Below are positions 1-7,127 of a stretch of DNA of 64,000 nt, piece by piece; the stretch's first letter is position 1, and each line of letters begins with the position of its first letter. Under the pieces are notes generated by a model. That model did no database searches and was not told the origin of the DNA. It was given only the letters and a program-made list of their open reading frames with translations. Location of the stretch: NCBI GenBank assembly GCA_964631725.1, contig CAZVYX010000002.1:62001-126000 (forward strand), given 5' to 3'. This stretch comes from GCA-2731375 sp964631725 (GTDB lineage: Bacteria > Pseudomonadota > Alphaproteobacteria > GCA-2731375). Both the position numbers and the translations under genes were made by a program.

Positions 1-552
1 CGGATCGGGGCCGGTATAGGTTAAACCCGGACCGATGCGCACGGCGCGGGCGGAAAGGCCGCCGTCTTCCTTGGGAAAGACCACCGTTTCTTCAATGCCC
101 TGGAAATCTGCAAGGGACTGGTCGTCCGGGACCGTGTCCACATCCGCCGTCAGATTGCGCCGCTCGTTGGGTTTTTGAAATTTGCGGCCCTCGGGAAAAA
201 AGAACGCACCCGGTTCAGACTGCGCCCGCAGGGTAAAATAGAAAATGCCGTCATCTTCGGCGTTCAGGGGGCCATAGCCGGAATAGGCATTGGCGTAATG
301 AACGCAGACCGGTTTGACCGTGTGCTTGCCCAGAGTGCCGCCGCCGTGAACGATAACCTGATACTGATCGATACCGTGAAAATGCGGTGGTATTACGGAA
401 TTGGCCGACTGTTCCACCAGCAGCGCCTGCGGTGTGTCACGATGCGAAGTATCGGAGCCCAAATAGTTCGTGCGCGCATAAGTGTGGCCGTTGAACAGCT
501 TGCCGACGAAACGCGATGGCGTGACGTCACGAAATGCCCTGGCGTGTATCAT
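1..552 (-). CDS. Cupin-fold protein, C-terminus beyond the window
   Basis: The reading frame starts at an ATG at 552 with a good Shine-Dalgarno (AGGGGG) about ten bases upstream and stays open to the window edge, giving 184 codons. The visible part has a cupin-like histidine pair (PPHFHG, residues 55-60) followed by a beta-rich stretch with Gly-Gly-Gly, typical of the metal or ligand pocket of a small-barrel cupin. It lies 53 bases downstream of the crotonase gene on the same strand, so the two are probably cotranscribed. A role in a side branch of acyl-CoA or aromatic breakdown is possible but only inferred from that neighbour. The substrate is unknown and the 3' end is missing. Confidence 0.6.
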   Translation of the reverse strand, partial: MIHARAFRDVTPSRFVGKLFNGHTYARTNYLGSDTSHRDTPQALLVEQSANSVIPPHFHGIDQYQVIVHGGGTLGKHTVKPVCVHYANAYSGYGPLNAEDDGIFYFTLRAQSEPGAFFFPEGRKFQKPNERRNLTADVDTVPDDQSLADFQGIEETVVFPKEDGGLSARAVRIGPGLTYTGPDP

Positions 553-605
553 GTTTTTTCCCCCTGCGAAGATACTATCCCAGGGCGCCTTGCCGGAAAA
601 GTGCC

Positions 606-1400
606 CTAGATACCCTTGAAATTCGGCTGTCGCTTTTCGTTGAAGGCGGCCAGGCCCTCGATGCGGTCTTCCGAGGCCGCGTGCTGGGCATTGAGGGCAA
701 GCTCGTAACGCAGGGCGGCTTCAAGGGATTGCTCCTGCCCATCATCCACCATGCGTTTCATCCGGCGCAGGCCGATCGGGCTCTTGTTCGCCAGTTTCGC
801 GATCATCTCCGCGACGCCCTGGGCGAGACCGTCGTCGGGTACCACCGCATTCACCATGCCCCATTCCAGCATCTGCCGGGCGGGCAGAAATTCGCCCGTA
901 TAGATCAACTGTTTGGCCCGCGTCGGTCCGATCTTGCGGGGCAGGCGGACGGAATTTCCACCCCCCGGCACCAAGCCATAATTGGCATGGGCGTCACCCA
1001 GTTTGGCGCTTTCCACGGCGATGACCAGATCGCAGGCCATGACCAGTTCCAGGCCGCCGGCCAGGGCCAGGCCATTGACGGCGGCGATCACCGGCGTGGG
1101 GAAGTTCTCAATCCGCAAAAGAAGGCGCCGCAAGTCGTCCAGGAACTGGCTGTTGACGGTGGCCGCGTCGGCGCCGGACATCCGGCTCTGTGCCGCCTTC
1201 AGATCGGCGCCGGCGCAGAATGCCCGGCCGTTGCCGGTAATTGATAGGGCGCAAAGCTGCCGCCGCCCTTCAATGCCGTCCAGGGCGGCGTTCAGATCGT
1301 CGGTCATATCGGGCGATATGGAATTCAGGGCGTCCGGCCGGTTCAAGGTTATGGCGACGTGGCTGTCCTGGTCATCGACGGTGATGGTTTCGAAAGGCAT
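606..1400 (-). CDS. Enoyl-CoA hydratase/isomerase family protein (crotonase fold)
   Basis: This 264-residue protein has the usual crotonase length and layout. The first oxyanion-hole segment is AFCAGADLK (residues 60-68) and the second is NGLALAGGLEL (109-119), keeping the first catalytic glutamate (E118). The second catalytic glutamate of classical hydratases is replaced: the segment reads DAHANYGLVPGGG, with His139 where Pro-Glu is expected, so the reaction may not be simple hydration. The start at 1400 is chosen because AGGGGAG sits about eight bases upstream and homology begins at MPFETI; an in-frame extension to 1541 has no such support. It is the first gene of a likely two-gene operon with the cupin protein downstream. 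Confidence 0.85.
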   Translation of the reverse strand: MPFETITVDDQDSHVAITLNRPDALNSISPDMTDDLNAALDGIEGRRQLCALSITGNGRAFCAGADLKAAQSRMSGADAATVNSQFLDDLRRLLLRIENFPTPVIAAVNGLALAGGLELVMACDLVIAVESAKLGDAHANYGLVPGGGNSVRLPRKIGPTRAKQLIYTGEFLPARQMLEWGMVNAVVPDDGLAQGVAEMIAKLANKSPIGLRRMKRMVDDGQEQSLEAALRYELALNAQHAASEDRIEGLAAFNEKRQPNFKGI

Positions 1401-1535
1401 GCGTGTACTCCCCTGTTTCAGGGCTGAGTATTTCATGTCCCATCGAAGGGCGCGATAGGCGAATGCCCCTTTCCCCCATCCCCGGCCTCGGTTACCGTTG
1501 GCGAAATTATCGTGGCACGGGGCAGGGGCAGGGTG

Positions 1536-2792
1536 ATGCAAAATCTGGCAATTGACGGCGACCGTTTATGGGCATCATTGATGGAGATGGCGCAAATCGG
1601 CGCCACCGCCAAGGGCGGCGTCAACCGCCAGGCCCTAACCGAACTGGACGGCCAGGGCCGGGATCTCTTCGTGCGCTGGTGTGAGGCGGCGGGCTGCAGT
1701 GTCAGGGTCGATGCCGTGGGCAACATCTATGCCCGGCGCGCCGGCAAGGACGACAGCCTGGCCCCGGTGATGATGGGCAGCCATCTCGATACGCAGCCGA
1801 CCGGGGGCAAGTATGACGGCGTCTTTGGCGTCCTGTCGGGTCTGGAAGTGATCCGTACCCTCAACGATATGAACTATGAAACCGATCGGCCCGTCGAAGT
1901 CACCGTCTGGACCAATGAAGAGGGCTGCCGTTTCGCCCCGGCCATGATGGGGTCCGGCGTGGCGATCGGCAAATTCGATCTCGACGAGATCTACGCCCTG
2001 GCCGATGCCGAGGGCAAGACCTTCCGCGGCGAGTTGGAGGCCATTGGCTATCTGGGGCAGGAGGCGGCCGAGGTCGGCGATGTCGCGGCCTTTTTCGAGG
2101 TGCATATCGAACAGGGCCCGATCCTGGAGGACGAGGAAAAGACCATCGGCATCGTCCAGGGCGCCCAGGGCCAACGCTGGTTCGATGTTACCCTGGTGGG
2201 GCAGGAGGCTCATGCCGGCCCGACGCCCATGAAGACCCGGCGCGATGCCCTGGTGGGCGCGGCCGAGATCGTCGCCGCCGTCAACCGCATCGGCCTGGAG
2301 TTTCAGCCAGGCGCCTGCGCCACCGTTGGACAATTCGATGTCAGCCCCAATTCCCGTAATACCATTCCGGGCCGGGTCGCCTTCAGTGTCGATTTCCGCC
2401 ATCCCGAAGACGGGCGTCTGTCGGCCATGAAGACGGCGCTGGAAACCGCCTGCGCCGATGCCGCGTCAGCCCGTGGTCTGGAACTGGATTGCCGGGAGAT
2501 TTGGTACCAGCCGCCGATTGTCTTCGATGCCGATTGCGTGGCGGCGGTGCAATCCGGCGCGGAAGCCGCCGGTCTGGAGGCCATGAAAATTGTCTCGGGC
2601 GCCGGCCACGATGCCTGTCATATTTCCACTCTGGCCCCGACCGGCATGATCTTCGTGCCTTGCAAGGACGGCATCAGTCATAACGAAGTGGAAAGCGCCA
2701 CCCAGGAACATTGCGCCGCCGGCTGCAACGTTCTGCTGCATGCGATTATCGACCGGGCCAATGCGCCGCGAACGGTGGGGGAGGCGGAATAA
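1536..2792 (+). CDS. Zn-dependent amidase, hydantoinase/carbamoylase family (M20)
   Basis: The product (about 418 residues) matches the family of N-carbamoyl-L-amino-acid hydrolases, beta-ureidopropionases and allantoate amidohydrolases. The binuclear metal ligands are all visible: GSHLDT (His, Asp), the bridging YDG aspartate, NEEG (Glu), HIEQG (His) and GISHNEVE (His). A lid/dimerisation domain lies between HIEQG and the C-terminal metal site. The family releases CO2 and ammonia from N-carbamoyl or ureido compounds; the exact substrate cannot be told. The start is uncertain: the ATG at 1536 follows a purine-rich GGGGCAGGGTG, and an in-frame start at 1512 would add eight residues. The stop codon overlaps the next start by one base (TAATG), implying translational coupling. 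Confidence 0.88.
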   Translation: MQNLAIDGDRLWASLMEMAQIGATAKGGVNRQALTELDGQGRDLFVRWCEAAGCSVRVDAVGNIYARRAGKDDSLAPVMMGSHLDTQPTGGKYDGVFGVLSGLEVIRTLNDMNYETDRPVEVTVWTNEEGCRFAPAMMGSGVAIGKFDLDEIYALADAEGKTFRGELEAIGYLGQEAAEVGDVAAFFEVHIEQGPILEDEEKTIGIVQGAQGQRWFDVTLVGQEAHAGPTPMKTRRDALVGAAEIVAAVNRIGLEFQPGACATVGQFDVSPNSRNTIPGRVAFSVDFRHPEDGRLSAMKTALETACADAASARGLELDCREIWYQPPIVFDADCVAAVQSGAEAAGLEAMKIVSGAGHDACHISTLAPTGMIFVPCKDGISHNEVESATQEHCAAGCNVLLHAIIDRANAPRTVGEAE

Positions 2793-3088
2793 TGGATATT
2801 TCGGCATTCAAGGCCTCCCTGGCGGACGAAACGCCATCCCAGGGTCTGGACAAGGCGGTGCGGGCGCTATGGTGGGTCTCGAAGGGGGATTGGCACCGGG
2901 CCCACAAGCTGGCCCAGGAACAGGACGACGCCATCGGTGCCTGGGTACATGCCCATCTGCACCGGGTGGAGGGGGATCTGTCCAATGCCGCCTATTGGTA
3001 CCGGCGCGCTGACAAGCCGGAATGCACTTCGTCCCTGGAGGCGGAATGGGACGAGGTCGCCACGGCGCTGTTGCCGCTGCCGGATTAG
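2792..3088 (+). CDS. Small conserved protein of unknown function (98 aa)
   Basis: A 98-residue acidic protein starts in the TAATG overlap with the amidase stop. It has a Trp-rich helical segment (ALWWVSKGDWHRAHKLAQ, about residues 25-42) followed by an AAYWYRRA helix, which resembles a short TPR-like helical hairpin. There is no signal peptide, membrane segment or recognised catalytic motif. Coupling to the amidase upstream and the cysteine-cluster protein ten bases downstream makes it part of a three-gene operon. I do not recognise a function. Its translational coupling and codon use like its neighbours suggest a real gene. Confidence 0.75.
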   Translation: MDISAFKASLADETPSQGLDKAVRALWWVSKGDWHRAHKLAQEQDDAIGAWVHAHLHRVEGDLSNAAYWYRRADKPECTSSLEAEWDEVATALLPLPD

Positions 3089-3097
3089 CGGCGGGCA

Positions 3098-3823
3098 ATG
3101 GCGTCCAAGGCCACACCAGGCGAGCGGGCGGCGGCCCTGATCGGACGCGTGGCCGAGGCGCAGCGCCTGGCAACCGGCAAAACCTTTGCCGGGCGTCCGT
3201 CCATCAAACGATTGCTGGCGATGACCAGGGCAGCCCTGGCGCGGGCCGATCGCGCCATTGACCGGGTCAACAAACTGGTGCCGCCCGAAAAACCCATTGC
3301 CTGCGGCGCCGGCTGCCCCTTTTGCTGTCATATCCGTTTGACCGCCAGCCCGCCGGAAATCCTTCTCGTCGCCGAGCATCTCCGCCAAACCCAGACACCG
3401 GCGGAATTGGAAGTCAGCAAGCGCCGGATCGCCAATATGGACTATCTGACACGGGGTAAGGATGAGGCCAGGCGTGAGCTCATGCGCCTGCCTTGCGCCA
3501 TGCTGGTGGATCGAAGTTGCGCCATCCATGGGGTGCGGCCCCTGAGTTGCCGGGCGGTCGCCTCGGTGGATCTGGCGGCGTGCGAGCGGGCCTACGCATC
3601 CCGCATGTCCGAACCGGTGCCCCAGGTGCGGCTACAGGGCATGGCGGCGGACGGCGTCGGCTATGGCCTGATCGCCGGCTTGGCCGAAAACGGCCATGAT
3701 GTTGAGAACCTGGAATTCAATGCCAGTCTGAACATCGCGCTAACGACCGCGAATGCGGCCCAGCGCTGGCTGGATGGCGAAGATGTTTTCGCACCGGCGA
3801 TGGAAATAGACGGGGATACTTAG
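3098..3823 (+). CDS. YkgJ-type cysteine-cluster protein
   Basis: The 241-residue product carries the cysteine cluster of the YkgJ family (putative Zn- or Fe-S-chelating proteins). Cys69, Cys73, Cys76 and Cys77 form CGAGCPFCC, and further cysteines occur at about 133, 141 and 151, the last within RPLSCRAV, the usual second half of the family signature. The N-terminal 60 residues are basic and helical. It is the third gene of the amidase operon. The biochemical role of the family is not well established; metal binding is inferred from the cysteine pattern. It converges with the gene at 3839-4360, only 15 bases apart. Confidence 0.8.
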   Translation: MASKATPGERAAALIGRVAEAQRLATGKTFAGRPSIKRLLAMTRAALARADRAIDRVNKLVPPEKPIACGAGCPFCCHIRLTASPPEILLVAEHLRQTQTPAELEVSKRRIANMDYLTRGKDEARRELMRLPCAMLVDRSCAIHGVRPLSCRAVASVDLAACERAYASRMSEPVPQVRLQGMAADGVGYGLIAGLAENGHDVENLEFNASLNIALTTANAAQRWLDGEDVFAPAMEIDGDT

Positions 3824-3838
3824 CCGAAGAGATTGAAA

Positions 3839-4360
3839 TCAGCCGTTCAGCAGGTCGTCGATTTCGTCCTGTTCCAGCTTCGGCGTGTTGCCGTGGATGA
3901 TCGCGGATGCGACATCGACCAGGCGCTGTAACAGGCGGGAAGAGGTTGCCGCGACCGCGGCCAGTTCTTCCGGCCGGGGGCTGTCAATCGCCGCTTCGAT
4001 ATTCGCAATGCCCTTGAAGACCACCGCGTTCATGCGCGCGATCGTCTCGTCAAACGGCTCACGGAACTCCGCCGGCGCGTTTTCATAAGCCTCAATGGTG
4101 ATGGCGCTGTCCGACAGGCCGCTGTCGGAGAAGTGCTGCGCGTAGCTTTTAGGCTGCCATTCCTTGGCTTCTTCCAGAATGTCGGGCATGTCGGGAACCA
4201 TTTCCAACAGCATCACGATCTCGTTGAAATGATTGAGATAATCGGTGGCCAGAAAGGTGTCATCGTTGACGTTGGTGTCCGCCACCAAAGCCTTCAGCCG
4301 GTCCTGGGTGTTAGACCGCGCCGTCGCCTCCGTTTCTGTCGTCTGGCCCGTCATGCTCAT
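3839..4360 (-). CDS. Unrecognised helical protein ending in a FliM-like CheY-binding peptide
   Basis: The 173-residue acidic protein is predicted mostly alpha-helical, without signal peptide or membrane segment. I do not recognise the main body. Its last twelve residues, LEQDEIDDLLNG (162-173), closely match the N-terminal CheY-P-binding peptide of FliM (E. coli LSQAEIDALLNG, nine of twelve identical) and also resemble the C-terminal CheY-binding tail of CheZ. This suggests that it binds a CheY-like receiver and may be a CheZ-like phosphatase or sink, but the DxxxQ signature of CheZ is not visible. Start codons occur at 4360 and, two residues later, 4354. It lies 99 bases downstream of the efflux gene on the same strand, with an AT-rich gap that may hold its own promoter. 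Confidence 0.7.
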   Translation of the reverse strand: MSMTGQTTETEATARSNTQDRLKALVADTNVNDDTFLATDYLNHFNEIVMLLEMVPDMPDILEEAKEWQPKSYAQHFSDSGLSDSAITIEAYENAPAEFREPFDETIARMNAVVFKGIANIEAAIDSPRPEELAAVAATSSRLLQRLVDVASAIIHGNTPKLEQDEIDDLLNG

Positions 4361-4459
4361 CCGCCGTGTCCCATCCTCAATTCAATGCCGTAATCCTTTG
4401 CACTGAATTCGACCATCATGGTGACCTGAAATTGTTAATATTTACCTTGCGAGGCATTC

Positions 4460-5983
4460 TCAACTGGCCGGCGCTGGGGGTTTTCGGACCAGCAGGATCA
4501 ATGGAATGACCACCACGGATGTTATGGCGGAGAGGAAAAATACATCGACATAGCCGATCATGACGGCCTGGCGGGTGATCTCAGCCTGCACCAGGGGCAG
4601 GCCCTCGGTACCCGGCGCCGGCAGCCAGGTGCCCCCAATCAACCACAGTATCTTATTGTAAGGATTGAAGAATTCGTTCAGACCCGCATGTGAAGTGCTG
4701 CTCATCCGAACCAGGATCGCCAGGGCGATGGCAACGCCCATGCTGCTGCCCAAACTACGGATCAGGTTCCAGACCGAGGAGGCTTCCGTGCGATAGCGTA
4801 CATCCAGCGTAGCGAATGTAATCAGGCCCAGGGGCGCGATCACAAATCCGGCACCCATGCCCTGGAACCAGCCGGTCCAGGAGACTTGCCAGGCGCTGAC
4901 CTGCAAATTCCAATCCGACATGGCCAGGGAAGACAATCCCAACCCGATGAAGCCCAAAATCAGCCAGACCTTGGGATCGACCCGGTTGCCAAGGCGGCCG
5001 AAAATCACCATGGCAAACATCATGCCCATGCCCCGGGGCGCCATCAGGACGCCGACGGTGGTGATGGGATAGCCCTGCAAACCTTGCAGGAAAGGCGGCA
5101 GCATGACCAACGGGGCCAAGCTTAACAGCCCATAAAGAAAGACAAAAATAGTGCCGAGGGCATAGTTTCGGTCGCGGAACAAACGCAGGTTGACCATCGG
5201 ATGCCGAGCCGAAAAACCTTGCACGCAGAATAGATAGAGGCCGAGGACGACCAGGGCGCATTCGATGATGATTTCACCGGATTCGAACCAGTCCAGGCGC
5301 TCGCCCCGGTCCAACATGGTCTGCAAGGCGCCGACACCAATCGCCAGGGCAAAAAATCCCAACCAGTCGAAGCCCCGTTTGTGCGCTGCCGGCGGGTTTC
5401 GGGGCAGGAACATCAGGGCGCCCAATATGGCCAGCAGGCCGATGGGGATATTGATCAGAAAAACCCATCGCCAGGAATATTCATGAGTCAGATAGCCGCC
5501 CACGGAGGGTCCGACCACAGGCGCCAGCATGACCCCGATACCCCAGATCGCCATGGCCTTGGCGTGTTTCGAGGGCGGGTAGCTATCCAGCAGAACGGAT
5601 TGGGCCAGCGGGATCAGAAAGGCCCCAAAGGCGCCCTGGGCCAGGCGGTAGGCGATTTCCGCCGGCAGCGAATTGGCGCCGCCGCACAGCGCAGAGAAGA
5701 AGGTGAAACCGCTGATCGCGATCAGAAACAGTTGCTTGCGGCCCAGACGCTCCGCCAGCCAGGCCGTGGTCGGCAGGGCAATGGCACTGATCACGATGTA
5801 AGATGTCAAAACCCAGGAAATCTGATCCTGGGTGACCGAGAACGTGCCCTGCATATGCGGCAGGGCGACGGCGGCGATGGTCCAATCCAGGGCATACATG
5901 GAGGAGGCCAGCATCACCGTCACGGTGATCGCCAGGCGCTTGCCGGAGCTCATCTCATGTGTTGCCGGAGTGGGAGACATCAT
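4460..5983 (-). CDS. DHA2-family MFS multidrug efflux transporter (EmrB/QacA type)
   Basis: This is a 507-residue polytopic protein with about fourteen hydrophobic segments, the length and topology of the DHA2 drug:proton antiporters. The first segment ends in ALDWTIAAVALPHMQG, matching motif D1 (LDxTIVNVALP) of this subfamily, and WLAERLGRKQLF matches motif A after the second helix. The substrate is not predictable. No membrane-fusion (EmrA-like) partner is adjacent, so it may act alone or with an unlinked partner. The start at 5983 has AGGTG about a dozen bases upstream; ATGs at 5980 and 5953 are alternatives. It is divergent from the gene at 6030, with only 46 bases between starts. Confidence 0.9.
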   Translation of the reverse strand: MMSPTPATHEMSSGKRLAITVTVMLASSMYALDWTIAAVALPHMQGTFSVTQDQISWVLTSYIVISAIALPTTAWLAERLGRKQLFLIAISGFTFFSALCGGANSLPAEIAYRLAQGAFGAFLIPLAQSVLLDSYPPSKHAKAMAIWGIGVMLAPVVGPSVGGYLTHEYSWRWVFLINIPIGLLAILGALMFLPRNPPAAHKRGFDWLGFFALAIGVGALQTMLDRGERLDWFESGEIIIECALVVLGLYLFCVQGFSARHPMVNLRLFRDRNYALGTIFVFLYGLLSLAPLVMLPPFLQGLQGYPITTVGVLMAPRGMGMMFAMVIFGRLGNRVDPKVWLILGFIGLGLSSLAMSDWNLQVSAWQVSWTGWFQGMGAGFVIAPLGLITFATLDVRYRTEASSVWNLIRSLGSSMGVAIALAILVRMSSTSHAGLNEFFNPYNKILWLIGGTWLPAPGTEGLPLVQAEITRQAVMIGYVDVFFLSAITSVVVIPLILLVRKPPAPAS

Positions 5984-6029
5984 GCGATATCAGGCACCTA
6001 GCGAGACCGCCGAATAATGTGAGGAAAAG

Positions 6030-7115
6030 ATGTCGGTAAATCCATTTAGTGCGATCCTGGCGCAAAGCGGCGCGGCCGGTTCCACAACAGCCTGTTGGAA
6101 GGCGGCGGCCAGCTTATATCACGCCTATTTCACCGGTTTGATGTTGATGATTGCGTCCAGAAAAGGCGGTGATGCCGCCGGGGAATGGATATTTCGCACT
6201 TTTCGCCGGCAACATCACGAAAAATTCCTCTCCTCCTTCGATAAACTGGGTCTGGATCATCTTCCCGACGCGGTGGCGGCGGCGCAGTATCACTATCTAT
6301 CCAATTCCGTCGGTGGCGCGGAGGTGGAGTACATGTACGAGGCCGATGACAAGGCCTGGGTGCATTTCTGCCATCCCCGCTGGATGTACGACGGCACCGC
6401 GCTCTGTGGTGCGCCGTTACAGGTCAGCCACGGCTTTCTGCGCGGCTGGTATGGCCACAACGGCGTCTCGCTGGGCAATCCGCGGCTCGGCTTCGTCTGC
6501 ACCTCCCAGGACATGACGGCGGAGTACGGCCTGGCCGGATATTTCAAGGAATACGATCATGATCTGGCGGCTGACGAACGCCTGCAATTTGCGCCAGGCG
6601 AAATGGCCCCGCCCTTCGATCCCGAGGCGGCGCCAAAGCTGAACCCGGAGGCCTGGCCGGTGGAACGCCTGCACAAGGCCAACCGCAACTACGCCATGGA
6701 ATATATCAAGACCGGCCTACCGGAACTGATCGTCACCCTGGGGCCGGGCGAGGCGGGTGCCTTGGGCAATCTGGCCGGCAATATCATCGGCCGGCAGTAT
6801 TATTGGCAAATCCGCGAGTTGCTGGACATGGGCGGTGAGGGCGCCCTGGATTTCGCCAACTTCATGGCCGCCATGGCCACGGCCCAGGATGACGCGGCGG
6901 AGGTTACGGGCGGTGCGGACGATGCTACGGTCCGCGTCACCGGCTGGCGCCTGATGCGCGGCCGAGACGAGGTTCACCCAGCGGTGTTCGAAGCCTGGAA
7001 CGGCCTGTGGCAGGGCTGTCTGGCGGTGCATAACCGCTTTCTGGCTTTGCAGATCGGCGACCGCATGGACTACGGCGACGACGCCTTCGAATGGCGCATC
7101 CGCAGGGTGCGATAG
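6030..7115 (+). CDS. Conserved protein of unknown function (361 aa)
   Basis: A soluble 361-residue protein starts at an ATG preceded by GAGGAAA. It is rich in aromatic residues and glycine, with conserved-looking blocks such as FRRQHHEKF (around residue 58), PRWMYDGTALCG (around 116) and NPRLGFVCTSQ (around 150). These have the look of a catalytic or ligand-binding protein, and the two cysteines within the blocks could be functional. I do not recognise a named family and assign no activity. It converges with the DgcA-like oxidoreductase gene (12 bases between stops) and is divergent from the efflux pump. Confidence 0.75.
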   Translation: MSVNPFSAILAQSGAAGSTTACWKAAASLYHAYFTGLMLMIASRKGGDAAGEWIFRTFRRQHHEKFLSSFDKLGLDHLPDAVAAAQYHYLSNSVGGAEVEYMYEADDKAWVHFCHPRWMYDGTALCGAPLQVSHGFLRGWYGHNGVSLGNPRLGFVCTSQDMTAEYGLAGYFKEYDHDLAADERLQFAPGEMAPPFDPEAAPKLNPEAWPVERLHKANRNYAMEYIKTGLPELIVTLGPGEAGALGNLAGNIIGRQYYWQIRELLDMGGEGALDFANFMAAMATAQDDAAEVTGGADDATVRVTGWRLMRGRDEVHPAVFEAWNGLWQGCLAVHNRFLALQIGDRMDYGDDAFEWRIRRVR

Positions 7116-7127
7116 CAATCCGTTAGC

